From Gillisia marina (GTDB lineage Bacteria; Bacteroidota; Bacteroidia; Flavobacteriales; Flavobacteriaceae): 64,000 bases of DNA. This document shows positions 43,893-54,249 of the stretch, piece after piece. Position numbers and translations under genes: made by a program. Positions within the stretch are counted from its first letter, which is position 1. Every line of letters starts with the position of its first letter. The notes under the pieces were generated by a model. That model made no database searches, was not told the DNA's origin, and saw nothing but the letters and a program-made list of their open reading frames with translations. The DNA lies in the NCBI RefSeq assembly GCF_000258765.1, contig NZ_AJLT01000025.1:1-64000 (forward strand), given 5' to 3'.

Positions 43893-46064
43893 ATGAGAAT
43901 ACCAAAATTTGTCCTTACCCTATTTTTGGTGGGAACGTCTGCGATTTTTGCACAAGAAAAACAAGTCACTTTAGAAGATATATGGAGCGGCACCTTTAGC
44001 CAGGAACGACTTGAATCTTTGAAATCTTTAAATAACGGAACAGAATATATAGTTCTTAATCAAGACAGAAAAACAGGAACTTGTAGTATAGATATCTTCG
44101 ATTACAAATCTGGAGAGAAAAAAGGAAGTCTTTTAAATAGTTCAGATTTATCAGAATTAGAGAGATTTCAATCTTACGAGCTTAGTTCAGATGAAAAGAT
44201 GATTTTATTGGCTACAGAATTAGATCCAATTTATCGCCGATCTTCTCAAGGGATTTTTTACACCTACGATGTAAAATCAAAAGAGCTTAAAAAATTAAGT
44301 GATCACAAAATTCAAGAGCCAACTTTTTCTCCAGATAACTCTAAAGTTGCCTATGTTTTTGAAAACAATCTTTTTGTAAAGGATTTAACTACTCGAAAGG
44401 AAACTCAAATTACCAAGGATGGTAAAAAGAATGAGGTGATAAATGGAATTACAGACTGGGTTTATGAAGAAGAATTTTCTTTTGTGAGAGGCTTCGATTG
44501 GAATGCAGATGGAACAAAAATCGCATTTTTGAGATTCGATGAAGTTGAAGTTCCGGAATTTTCAATGGACATTGTAGGAAGCGACCTATATCCAACGGCT
44601 TCTACTTTTAAGTATCCAAAAGCAGGAGAGGCAAACGCTCTTGTTTCTTTACATATGTATGATGTAGCAACTGCAAAGACCAATGATGTGGCTTTAGGAG
44701 AATATGAAGATTTTTATATCCCACGAATTAAGTGGACAAACAATCCAAATGTATTAAGTGCTCAGGTTCTTAATCGTCATCAAAATAACCTAGATCTAAT
44801 TTTCGTAAATGCTGAAAACAATGAAGCGAAAATCGTTTTAAACGAAAAGGATGCGGCATATGTTGATATCACAGATAACTTAACCTTCTTAGCTGATAAC
44901 AGTTTCATCTGGACTAGTGAAAAAGATGGATACAATCATATTTATCACTACGATAAATCCGGGAAACTTTTAAATAGAATTACAAAAGGAGATTGGGAAG
45001 TGACTAATTATTATGGTTTCAATCCAAAATCGAAGAGAATCTATTTCCAGAGTACAGAAAAAGGAAGTGTAAATAGAGATGTGTATTCTATTAAAACCGA
45101 TGGTTCTAAAAAAATGCGTTTAACGAATAAGACAGGAACCAACAATGCCGATTTTAGTGCAGATTTCACTTATTTCATAAATACCTTCAATAGCACTAGC
45201 ACTCCAAATGAATACACGCTTCATAATGCTGAAAGTGGGAAATTAGTTAGAAAGATAAAGGATAATTCAGCCCTAAAAGAATTAGCAAACAGCTTTGGAT
45301 TTTCTCCAAAAGAGTTATCTACGATAGAGATTAGTGGGAATGAATTAAATATGTGGACTATTAAGCCATTAGATTTTGATGCTACTAAGAAATATCCACT
45401 TTTGATGTATCAATATTCTGGTCCGGGATCTCAAACAGTTTCAAATTCTTATGCAGGATCAAATGACTACTGGTACCAAATGCTTGCAGACATGGGATAC
45501 ATTATTGTTTCTGTAGATGGACGTGGAACCGGATTTAAAGGAGCTGCATTTAAAAAAGTGACTCAAAATGAATTGGGGAAATTCGAATTAGAAGATCAAA
45601 TTGCTGCTGCTAAGAAATTAGGGGAGTTGGATTATATAGATTCAGAAAGAATAGGAATTTGGGGTTGGAGTTACGGTGGATTTATGTCTACAAACGCAAT
45701 TTTAAAAGGGAACGATGTGTTTTCTATGGCAATTGCCGTTGCACCGGTTTCAAGCTGGAGATTTTACGATACTATTTATACAGAGCGTTATATGACGACT
45801 CCACAGGAAAATGCAAGTGGATACGATGAGAATTCGCCAATTAATCATGTAGATAAATTAAAAGGAAAGTACCTTTTAGTTCATGGTTCTGGAGATGATA
45901 ATGTGCATGTGCAAAATTCTATGAGATTAATAGAAGCTTTGGTACAAGCAAATAAAGAGTTCGACTGGGCGATTTATCCGGATAGAAATCATGGGATTTA
46001 TGGCGGAAACACAAGGTTACACTTGTATACCAAAATGACAAACTTCATTAAAGAAAATTTATAA
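43893..46064 (+). CDS. Dipeptidyl peptidase IV-like S9 peptidase
   Basis: Exported serine peptidase of 723 aa that removes dipeptides, often Xaa-Pro, from peptides. Signal sequence ends SAIFAQ. A beta-propeller precedes the alpha/beta-hydrolase domain. The Ser is in GWSYGGF near residue 593, Asp in GSGDDNVH near 668 and His in DRNHGIYGG near 700. It lies 22 bases before a POT-family transporter, so the peptides it releases can be imported directly. Confidence 0.92.
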   Translation: MRIPKFVLTLFLVGTSAIFAQEKQVTLEDIWSGTFSQERLESLKSLNNGTEYIVLNQDRKTGTCSIDIFDYKSGEKKGSLLNSSDLSELERFQSYELSSDEKMILLATELDPIYRRSSQGIFYTYDVKSKELKKLSDHKIQEPTFSPDNSKVAYVFENNLFVKDLTTRKETQITKDGKKNEVINGITDWVYEEEFSFVRGFDWNADGTKIAFLRFDEVEVPEFSMDIVGSDLYPTASTFKYPKAGEANALVSLHMYDVATAKTNDVALGEYEDFYIPRIKWTNNPNVLSAQVLNRHQNNLDLIFVNAENNEAKIVLNEKDAAYVDITDNLTFLADNSFIWTSEKDGYNHIYHYDKSGKLLNRITKGDWEVTNYYGFNPKSKRIYFQSTEKGSVNRDVYSIKTDGSKKMRLTNKTGTNNADFSADFTYFINTFNSTSTPNEYTLHNAESGKLVRKIKDNSALKELANSFGFSPKELSTIEISGNELNMWTIKPLDFDATKKYPLLMYQYSGPGSQTVSNSYAGSNDYWYQMLADMGYIIVSVDGRGTGFKGAAFKKVTQNELGKFELEDQIAAAKKLGELDYIDSERIGIWGWSYGGFMSTNAILKGNDVFSMAIAVAPVSSWRFYDTIYTERYMTTPQENASGYDENSPINHVDKLKGKYLLVHGSGDDNVHVQNSMRLIEALVQANKEFDWAIYPDRNHGIYGGNTRLHLYTKMTNFIKENL

Positions 46065-46086
46065 TAACCTTACTAATATTAATATA

Positions 46087-47655
46087 ATGGCAAATACAGC
46101 ACCACCCGTAAATCAAAAGGAATTATTTGGGCATCCAGTAGGATTGTATGTTTTATTTTTCACAGAAATGTGGGAGCGTTTTTCTTACTATGGAATGCGC
46201 GCAATTTTAGTATTATATCTTGTAAGTGCTACAACTGAAGGGAATGCAGGTCTGGGATGGACTCAGGCAGAAGCTTTAGCGCTTTATGGATGGTACACGA
46301 TGCTAGTGTATGTGGTTTCTATTCCCGGCGGGATATTAGCCGATAAAGTTTTTGGACAGAAGAAGGCTGTGCTTATAGGTGGGATCATTTTGGTGATTGG
46401 TCATGGAATTTTAGCAGTGGAAGAAATGTGGGCATTTTACTCGGGTCTTGGATTAATTATATCTGGGGTTGGTCTTTTAAAACCAAATATTTCGACCATG
46501 GTTGGTGGGCTTTATAAAGAAGGAGATATAAGAAGAGATAAAGGATTTACAATATTTTATATAGGGATTAACCTAGGAGCTTTTGTATCTAGTTTAATTG
46601 TTGGGTATGTAGGAGAAAATATCGGATGGCATTATGGTTTTGGTCTTGCAGGAATTGCAATGGCACTTGGATTGATCGTTTATTTATGGGGTCAAAAATA
46701 TTTAACCAATGTAGGAAACTTACTGTCTAAAGTAGAAAGAGATGAAGGTGCTTCATTAGGAAATTTATTTAGTGATTTATTAAAATCACCGATGCAGCTA
46801 GTGGTTTCCATCATTTTATTAGGTGTTTCCATTTGGGGATGGTTAGAGCTCGGTTTCGGGTATGGATTGTTATTCTTGTTCCTGACCTTGGTTATTGCAA
46901 TGATGATGATGGTATATAAGGACCTTACAAGTCAGGTGATGAAAGATAGGTATGTAGTAATGCTTCTTTCTTTTATTCTGGTAATTGTATTCTGGGGTGC
47001 TTTCGAGCAGGCTGGAGGATTAATGAATATTTATGCCTTAGATAATACGAATAGAACTTTACCATTTACACTTCCTTTAATTGGAAATGAAGTTCCGGCC
47101 TCATGGTTTCAATCTCTAAATGCGATGTTTATCATCATCTTTGGAGTGGTTATCGCTAATTTTTGGGCTAAACGTAAACTTAAGAGTAAAGAAGCATCTT
47201 CAATTTTCAAAATGGCTATTGGAGTTATAATTATGGGATTCGGATTCGTATTTATGGTATTTGCTGCACTTCAATTCGAATCTAATGGATCGTCTGCAAT
47301 GTACTGGTTAGTATTGGCTTATTTGTTCCATACAATTGGAGAATTATGTTCTTCTCCAGTGGCATTATCATTCATCACAAAATTAGCACCGGTAAAATAC
47401 GCTTCCTTGATGATGGGGGTTTATTTTGCTGCGACCGGATTAGGTAATAAAGTGGCAGGAGAATTAGGTGCATTCGCTTCGGAAGCGGGTGATATTGCTA
47501 TTTTCTCTGGAATAACCATTTTTACTGTCACATTTGCGGCTATCGTATTATTAATGTTGAAGCCTTTAAAAAGACTTACCCATGGAGCAGAGGATAACGA
47601 AAGAGAGATGTTGGAACAGGAGAATTACGAATTAGCAGACGCAGAAGTTAACTAA
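46087..47655 (+). CDS. POT-family peptide:proton symporter 1
   Basis: Membrane transporter of 522 aa for di- and tripeptides. The family signature ExxERFxYYG is seen in FFTEMWERFSYYGMRAILVLYL near residues 26-47; FTIFYIGINLGAF near 157 is the second signature, and FWGAFEQAGG lies in the central region. About 12-14 membrane segments. Its stop lies 5 bases before the second transporter. Confidence 0.93.
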   Translation: MANTAPPVNQKELFGHPVGLYVLFFTEMWERFSYYGMRAILVLYLVSATTEGNAGLGWTQAEALALYGWYTMLVYVVSIPGGILADKVFGQKKAVLIGGIILVIGHGILAVEEMWAFYSGLGLIISGVGLLKPNISTMVGGLYKEGDIRRDKGFTIFYIGINLGAFVSSLIVGYVGENIGWHYGFGLAGIAMALGLIVYLWGQKYLTNVGNLLSKVERDEGASLGNLFSDLLKSPMQLVVSIILLGVSIWGWLELGFGYGLLFLFLTLVIAMMMMVYKDLTSQVMKDRYVVMLLSFILVIVFWGAFEQAGGLMNIYALDNTNRTLPFTLPLIGNEVPASWFQSLNAMFIIIFGVVIANFWAKRKLKSKEASSIFKMAIGVIIMGFGFVFMVFAALQFESNGSSAMYWLVLAYLFHTIGELCSSPVALSFITKLAPVKYASLMMGVYFAATGLGNKVAGELGAFASEAGDIAIFSGITIFTVTFAAIVLLMLKPLKRLTHGAEDNEREMLEQENYELADAEVN

Positions 47656-47660
47656 AAGTT

Positions 47661-49409
47661 ATGGCAATAGATAAGGCTTCCTCCGATGAATTCTTTAAAT
47701 CGAATGTTCTAGGTCATCCATCCGGATTATTTGTTTTATTTTTTACTGAAATGTGGGAACGCTTCTCCTATTATGGGATGCGGGCCTTGTTGGTGCTTTT
47801 TTTAACATCAGCATTATTTAATGAAGGTTGGGCGTGGCCTCGAGAGCATGCACTTGCTCTTTATGGTACGTATACATCCCTAGTGTACCTAACCCCAATA
47901 TTAGGTGGTTTCTTGGCCGATAAATACATGGGCTATAGAAATGCTGTGGTTGTTGGAGCCTTTTTAATGACTCTTGGCCATGCAAGTATGGCATTAGATA
48001 CAGAATTTTTCCTTTATGCAGGTCTCTTTTTTCTAATATTAGGGAACGGATTTTTTAAACCTAACATGACCTCAATTATTTCTCATATGTACGAAGGCCA
48101 TGAAGAGAAAAAGGATGGAGCTTTCACCATTTATTATATGGGTGTTAATGCGGGAGCCTTCTTGGGAATTTTACTTTGTGGATATGTTGGAGAACAAATT
48201 GGTTGGCATTGGGGCTTTGGTCTTGCCGGAATCTTTATGTTTTTTGGTCTTTTGCAATTCTACTTCGCTCAAAACATTTTTGGGGAGGTAGGTAAGAAGC
48301 CTGTGAAAGGAACAGAAGAGGTAACAATAGATAAAGCGGTGGACAAACTGAATCCGTTTACCTTAATCGATAAAGCCTTTATTGTAATTAGCGCGGTGAT
48401 TGGTTTAGTCTGGATTATCAATGATCCTATGTCTAAAATCGGCGGCACGAATGTTTTCGACTTTAGCGTTGCGGGGATGGATGGATCTAACTTCATGATC
48501 TTATTCGCCCTTATCATTTTTATAATTTTATTGGTATCGAGAATTATTAGGTACAGTCCTATCGTTAGAGATAAAATGATCGCTGTTTCCATTTTTGCCT
48601 TCTTTACCGTATTCTTTTGGGCAGCTTTTGAACAGGCAGGTGGTTCTATGACGATTTTTGCGGGAGATTATACTGATAGAGTTTTAGACGGAAGCTCTGC
48701 AAATATCTTTAGAGTTGTAAACACCTTAATTACTATTATCCCATTAGGAATTATTACCTGGGTGCTTTTTAAACTTTTTCAGCAAACCTTTGCCAAATAT
48801 GCCCTATCTAATGTGTTCTTAGGAACTAGTTTTCTAATTATATGGGTGCTTGTTGGATTTATGCTTTATAACCAATATTTTCAAGAAAACCCTGAAGTTC
48901 CGGCTTCATGGTTCAGTGTTCTTAACTCGTTGTTCATTATAATTTTTGCGCCTTTATTTTCTAAACTTTGGGAGAGTAAATACAATCCATCTGTTGCCGT
49001 AAAATATGGCGCAGGACTAATTTTATTAGGAGTGGGATTCTTATCTCTGGCTTACGGAGCACACGGAATTCCATCTGGGGCTAAAGTAGCAGCAGTAAGT
49101 ATGATCTGGTTGGTATTCGCTTATTTCTTCCATACCATGGGAGAACTTTGCTTATCTCCGGTAGGTTTGTCTTATTTAAGCAAGTTAGTACCGGGGAGAA
49201 TGATCGCGTTTATGTTTGGAATCTGGTATTTGGCTATTGCAATAGGTAATAAATTAGCGGGAACAACAGGAGGAATGATAGATGCCATTACTGCGGAATA
49301 TTCCCTTTCCACCTTCTTTTTACTATTCTTTATAATTCCGGCTGCTGCGGGAGTACTCATCATTCTATTACATCCGTTACTTAAAAAACTGATGCACGGA
49401 ATCTTATAA
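47661..49409 (+). CDS. POT-family peptide:proton symporter 2
   Basis: Paralogue of the preceding gene, 582 aa, with the same signatures (FFTEMWERFSYYGMRALLVLFL and FTIYYMGVNAGAF, FWAAFEQAGG) and a longer cytoplasmic linker near residues 215-260. Tandem duplication is likely. The pair may differ in affinity or substrate. A 165-base gap follows before the thioredoxin-like gene. Confidence 0.93.
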   Translation: MAIDKASSDEFFKSNVLGHPSGLFVLFFTEMWERFSYYGMRALLVLFLTSALFNEGWAWPREHALALYGTYTSLVYLTPILGGFLADKYMGYRNAVVVGAFLMTLGHASMALDTEFFLYAGLFFLILGNGFFKPNMTSIISHMYEGHEEKKDGAFTIYYMGVNAGAFLGILLCGYVGEQIGWHWGFGLAGIFMFFGLLQFYFAQNIFGEVGKKPVKGTEEVTIDKAVDKLNPFTLIDKAFIVISAVIGLVWIINDPMSKIGGTNVFDFSVAGMDGSNFMILFALIIFIILLVSRIIRYSPIVRDKMIAVSIFAFFTVFFWAAFEQAGGSMTIFAGDYTDRVLDGSSANIFRVVNTLITIIPLGIITWVLFKLFQQTFAKYALSNVFLGTSFLIIWVLVGFMLYNQYFQENPEVPASWFSVLNSLFIIIFAPLFSKLWESKYNPSVAVKYGAGLILLGVGFLSLAYGAHGIPSGAKVAAVSMIWLVFAYFFHTMGELCLSPVGLSYLSKLVPGRMIAFMFGIWYLAIAIGNKLAGTTGGMIDAITAEYSLSTFFLLFFIIPAAAGVLIILLHPLLKKLMHGIL

Positions 49410-49574
49410 GCAATTTTTTATTTTCTTGGATATTTATTAAATTTAATCTCCGTAGAGGCTTTAATTCTTTTGCCCGGCTAGGCATATTCCCTGAGGTCTA
49501 GTTATAAAATTCTTGATTATTTGTTGAAGCTATAATTCGGAATGATTTTTGAAAAAGTATAAAAAATATTAAAT

Positions 49575-50117
49575 ATGAAATTTATAATTACAAGTTTACT
49601 TGTTTTATTAGCCTTTACCGGAATTCAAGCTCAAGAGATCAAATGGATGAGCATGAATGAAGCCTTAAAAGCACAAGAAAAACAGCCTAAAAAGATCCTT
49701 ATGGATGCGTATACCACTTGGTGTGGGCCTTGTAAGATGATGGATAAAAACACCTTTACAAATAAAGATGTGGTTAACTATGTAAACAAGCATTTTTATC
49801 CCGTTAAGTTCGATGCTGAAGGTACAGAAGAGGTATTTTATAAAGATTTTAAGTATACCAATCCCAATTACGACCCTAAAAGAAAAGGAAGAAATAGTCA
49901 GCACTTTTTAGCGAATGCATTAAAAATAAGCGGATATCCTAGTTTGGTGTTTTTCGATGAGAAATCCAATGTTATCGCCCCAATTGTTGGATATAGAACT
50001 CCGGAACAGTTGGAGATCTTCCTTAAGATGATAGCTAATAACGATTATAAAAAACTAACCTCTGCAGATGCCTGGGGTAAATACGAAAAAGAATTCAAAG
50101 GAACTTTTAAAAATTAA
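49575..50117 (+). CDS. Exported thioredoxin-like protein
   Basis: Periplasmic thioredoxin-fold protein of 180 aa. Signal sequence MKFIITSLLVLLAFTGIQAQ, redox motif TTWCGPCKMMDK near residues 48-59, and cis-Pro region SGYPSLVFFDEK near 130. It would shuttle disulfides in the periplasm. It ends 8 bases before the convergent comEC stop. Confidence 0.88.
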   Translation: MKFIITSLLVLLAFTGIQAQEIKWMSMNEALKAQEKQPKKILMDAYTTWCGPCKMMDKNTFTNKDVVNYVNKHFYPVKFDAEGTEEVFYKDFKYTNPNYDPKRKGRNSQHFLANALKISGYPSLVFFDEKSNVIAPIVGYRTPEQLEIFLKMIANNDYKKLTSADAWGKYEKEFKGTFKN

Positions 50118-50124
50118 GTGTTAA

Positions 50125-52169
50125 TTAATTATAGGTATTTTTTACTGATTTTATTATAAAAGCTCCCTTTTCGCCTGTTGCGTGGAAAGGGATTTTTTCA
50201 TTTTTGGCTGTTAGCTGCCACTTTCCAACAAGGTTCTTATAGTTGCTGCCATCTGCAATTACTTGTTCCGGTTGTAGCTTTAAAACAAGTCTTTCAAGAT
50301 TTATTTTCGGAGAATTTATTAATATAATAAGCTTCGGATTAAAATTTGGCAACATATAGACCCCAAGACTATCTATTATTAATATATCTTTTTCAGCATA
50401 AGAATAGATGTTTTTAAGCTTTAAAGTGGTGTCCACTTTGCGGTTGTTTCCAATTTCATAATCCGTTATAAAAGATGGTTTTTGCTGAATATTAGTAGTG
50501 TAGTAGCGAAAGCTTTCTTGATTGGTTATTCCAATATCCGTGTTTCGCGCTCTATGAAAAACAACAAATTCATTCACGGGTTTTTTATATTTTTCATAAA
50601 TAAAGACAAGCTGAATTGCTAGTATAGCAAATAATACAAAGTTTAGATTTCTAAAATTTGACTTCTTCAGAAGAAAAGAAACGGAAATGAGTAAAGCGAA
50701 AAATGCAAGACAAAGCATCAGGGAAAATGAAATATCTTTAATAATAAATGATTCTTTGGATGCTATAATGGCTACAAAATCATTTAAAACAGAAATCATC
50801 CAGCCATATATTTTGGATAGCAGGAATGGATGGAGTCCGATGAGGATGAGAAAAATTAAGATGATCCCTATTGCCAAAATAAGCCCCATAAATGGCAGAA
50901 TGAAGATGTTGGAAACCAGAAACAACCCGGGGAACTGATGGAAATAAAACAAACTTAAAGGCAACACCCCAAATTGAGCAGCCAAGGTTACCGAGGCTAT
51001 TTTCCAAACATATCTCAAGAATTTATTTTCGGTATTTATTAATCTCATTATTGCAGGTTGAAAAACCACGATTGCGAAAACAGCAGAATAACTTAGTTGG
51101 AACCCAACCTGAAAAATATAAAGCGGATTAATAAGTAGTAAAATTAATAAGGAAGCAAATAAAGTATTCAGAATACTTGTTCTTCGGTTTAGTTGCATCC
51201 CAATAGCCACAAAGGAGAACATGCTTACAGCGCGAACTACAGATGGTGACAGCCCGGCAATTAATGCAAATCCCCAAAGAGAAATTAATAATATCGCAAC
51301 TTTAAGAAATTTTCCATGTTTCCAACATTCCATAAACTTCATGCCCCAGTTCAACATGAATAGAATAATCCCAACATGTAGCCCGAAACTGCCAATATAT
51401 GGATCACTCCTGCTGCTGCATAATTTTGCTGAATCTCTGAAGATAACTCTTGCCTTTGGCCTAATAGCAAAGCTTGAATCACTGCAAGTTCATCTGTGCT
51501 AAAATTTTGCTTTTTAAGATTGACGATTATTTTGTCTCTAAGTTTTCCTGCATAAGCTCTTAGTGAAATTGTAGAAGCGGCAAGGGTTTCTAACTGGTCA
51601 TTGGAATTATTTAGTTGTTTGTAGACTCCCAAGGTCTCCATATAACGACTGTAGTCAAATGAATAAGGATTTAAACTTCCTTTTATGTCTTCAAATTCTC
51701 TTAGAGCAGCAATGCGTTGCCCAACCTTCAGTTTAGGTGCTAGACTGTCCTTCGAAACATTCAAAAGCAATTTCCCTTCCACATAGTTTGAGTTCAACTT
51801 TATGACCTTTAAAATGTATCTGTCTTGATACATTCCTGGTTTTAACACTTCCAATACTTCAGCAATCATAATAGGAGAAGAGTCGTTTGTTTCAGTTTCA
51901 AAATGATTTATAAAGTGGTCGGGATTATTTTTCGGGAGTTGAGAATAGGAGGTGAGAAAGCCTATATAGAAAAACATGACAAATGTTGAAATTCCGAAAA
52001 TAGGATTTTGAAGGAAGTTCTTCTTCGCTTGAAGAAATGAAATAATAAAAAGCAGAAAAATTAAAACTCCGCTTCCTATTAGATATTGGGGTGATATTTC
52101 AATATAAAATCCTAATAGTATCCCGACTATTAGAAAAAAAGTAAGTTTAATAAGTGTAAAATTGTACAA
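50125..52169 (-). pseudogene. comEC: ComEC/Rec2 DNA uptake channel, frameshifted
   Basis: Membrane channel for uptake of single-stranded DNA in competence, about 682 aa when repaired. The N-terminal part (51351-52169) has membrane segments and a DUF4131-like domain and breaks in the competence motif: HILAVSGYMLGLF should read HILAVSGLHVGIILFML. The shift is one base missing in the G run (CCC at 51382-51384; four expected). The remaining 410 residues carry the multiple membrane segments, but no C-terminal metallo-hydrolase domain is evident. Competence itself is not shown. Confidence 0.85.
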
Positions 52170-52245
52170 TCCCCAAAAGTCTAAGTTACTCTTGAAGATA
52201 ATAAAATAAATAAAGAATCTCGTAGAATAAACCCTCGATGAGGGA

Positions 52246-52794
52246 TTAGATCACTCGTCTTGCCATCACGAAATGGTCGAACCAATAATCGTCTGCTAAT
52301 GATGATATTATGACTCCTCTGGAAGTAGAAGAGTGAATAAATAATATATGGCCCGGTTGAATTTCCACTACCAACCCCACATGATTAATCACTTTTCTGT
52401 TCTTATTGGTTTCGAAAAACAAGAGATCTCCAATATTCACATCTACAAGAGATAATCGCTCTCCTTCTAAAGACATATCTCGCGAAGACCTTGGTAATTC
52501 TATATTCTCCTCTAAAAAGGAGGTGAAAACAAGTCCGGAGCAATCCATTCCCTTTTCTGTAGTGCCACCGTATTTATATTTAGTTCCCTTAAATTTAAGG
52601 GCGGTAGCGGTAATATTATAGACTCTTTTATCCTTTGGCAATTCGGAAGCGGAGGCGGTATTAATTTTATTTTCAGGAGCCTTATGGTAGATAATTACTT
52701 CGTTCGAATTCAAACTTTGTTGCTCAACGATCCTTTTAGATTTAGATGCTCCACAACTAGTAAGCAAAAAAAGTGAACAGGACAAAAAACACAT
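52246..52794 (-). CDS. NlpC/P60 cell-wall peptidase lipoprotein
   Basis: Lipoprotein of 182 aa: lipobox LFLLTSC, then a single C40 domain. The catalytic Cys is in KGMDCSGLVFT near residue 85, His in INHVGLVVEI near 137, and the third polar residue follows in FIHSSTSRG. It cuts murein peptides between gamma-D-Glu and diaminopimelate. It lies between lpxB and comEC on the same strand. Confidence 0.88.
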   Translation of the reverse strand: MCFLSCSLFLLTSCGASKSKRIVEQQSLNSNEVIIYHKAPENKINTASASELPKDKRVYNITATALKFKGTKYKYGGTTEKGMDCSGLVFTSFLEENIELPRSSRDMSLEGERLSLVDVNIGDLLFFETNKNRKVINHVGLVVEIQPGHILFIHSSTSRGVIISSLADDYWFDHFVMARRVI

Positions 52795-52823
52795 AGTAAA
52801 AAGATCTACTCATATAGAAAATG

Positions 52824-53939
52824 CTATTTTTTAATACTCTTATAGATTAGTTGGGCGGTTTTTTCACTAGCTCCCGCACCGCCTAATTTTCTTTCTAACT
52901 CGAAATAAGCCTCAAATATTGTTTCCCTATTCTCAGGATCTAATATTTTGTTGAGTTCCTCTTTTAATTTTTTCGGATTAAAGTCATTCTGAATTAATTC
53001 TGTAACCACTTCTTTATCCATGATTAGATTAACCAGCGAAATATAGTCTAAATCCACTACCCTTTTTGCAATCTGATAAGAAATTGTGCTCCCTTTATAG
53101 CAAACAACTTCCGGCACCTTGAAAAGTGCTGTTTCTAAAGTTGCTGTCCCGGATGTTACTAACGCGGCCGTGGAAAGGCTTAACACATCGTAGGTGTTAT
53201 TCATCACCAAATGAACATTTTTACTCTTGATAAAGGGCTTATAAAACTCCGGATCCTGACTTGGAGCACCGGCAATTACAAACTGATATTCTTTAAAATC
53301 ATCGGTAACACTTAACATAGTTTCCAACATCTTGGATATTTCCTGTTTTCGACTTCCCGGAAGCAAAGCGATAATTGGCCTTTCGTCTAAATGATGTTTT
53401 TTTCTGAAATCCTCTTGTGCAACCAATTCTTTTTTTGCTATTGCATCTAAGAGCGGGTGCCCTACAAAATGTACCGGAAACTGATGCTTCTCTTCATAAA
53501 ATTCCTTTTCGAAAGGTAGAATAACATACATTTCATCTACATCCCGTTTTATTGCAGAAATTCTATTCTCTTTCCAAGCCCAGATCTGCGGAGAAATATA
53601 ATATTGTGTAGAGATATTCAATTGCTTTGCCCATTTAGCAATTCGCATATTAAAGCCCGGATAATCAATAAAAATAATAGTGTCCGGCTTGTATTCCAGA
53701 ATATCATTTTTGCAAAATTTAATGTTCTTTAAAATGGTTCTTAGATTAGCGATCACTTCTAAAAAGCCCATAAAAGCTAGTTCTCTGTAATGTTTTACCA
53801 GAGTACCACCAGCTTCTTGCATAAGATCTCCTCCCCAGAATCTGAACTCGGCTTTCGGGTCTACCTTTTTTAAAGCCAACATCAAATTGGAAGCATGTAG
53901 ATCTCCGGAAGCTTCACCTGCAATAAGGTAATATTTCAT
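52824..53939 (-). CDS. lpxB: Lipid-A-disaccharide synthase
   Basis: Joins UDP-2,3-diacylglucosamine and lipid X to make the lipid A disaccharide at the inner membrane. 371 aa, family length. Signatures are YLIAGEASGDLHASNLM at the N-terminus, FRFWGGDLMQEAGG, IIFIDYPGFNMRIA, ISPQIWAWKENR, LPGSRKQEI near residue 198 and LVTSGTATLETAL near 273. It follows a small membrane-protein gene by 28 bases, with surE before that. Confidence 0.94.
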   Translation of the reverse strand: MKYYLIAGEASGDLHASNLMLALKKVDPKAEFRFWGGDLMQEAGGTLVKHYRELAFMGFLEVIANLRTILKNIKFCKNDILEYKPDTIIFIDYPGFNMRIAKWAKQLNISTQYYISPQIWAWKENRISAIKRDVDEMYVILPFEKEFYEEKHQFPVHFVGHPLLDAIAKKELVAQEDFRKKHHLDERPIIALLPGSRKQEISKMLETMLSVTDDFKEYQFVIAGAPSQDPEFYKPFIKSKNVHLVMNNTYDVLSLSTAALVTSGTATLETALFKVPEVVCYKGSTISYQIAKRVVDLDYISLVNLIMDKEVVTELIQNDFNPKKLKEELNKILDPENRETIFEAYFELERKLGGAGASEKTAQLIYKSIKK

Positions 53940-53967
53940 TCTAAGGGATTTTAAGTATGGAAAGTTA

Positions 53968-54249
53968 TCAAATAAATTTGGTAACTGCTATAACCACTGC
54001 CATAAGTACGGTAGCTAAAAGCACACCTCTAGCTTTATAGATCTGGTTCTTTTTTATAAAAATAAAAAATGGTAGAAAATTCAGGATGGCTCCAAGTGAA
54101 ATAATTTTCCCTAAATAATCATTTTGATGGGCATGCTGAAGGGTTGCTTCCAGTTCCATTTTTGAAAAAAGAAGAATATAGAAGAAGATTCCCGCTGCAT
54201 TAGCCAACAAACCTATTAGAAAACCAATAAAAACATGTTTTTTAATCAT
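53968..54249 (-). CDS. Small three-segment membrane protein
   Basis: Hydrophobic protein of 93 aa with three membrane segments (about 5-28, 46-64 and 73-93) and no recognised domain. Its start overlaps the surE stop by 8 bases, so the two are translated from one message, with lpxB following. Function unknown; the setting suggests an envelope role. Confidence 0.75.
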   Translation of the reverse strand: MIKKHVFIGFLIGLLANAAGIFFYILLFSKMELEATLQHAHQNDYLGKIISLGAILNFLPFFIFIKKNQIYKARGVLLATVLMAVVIAVTKFI

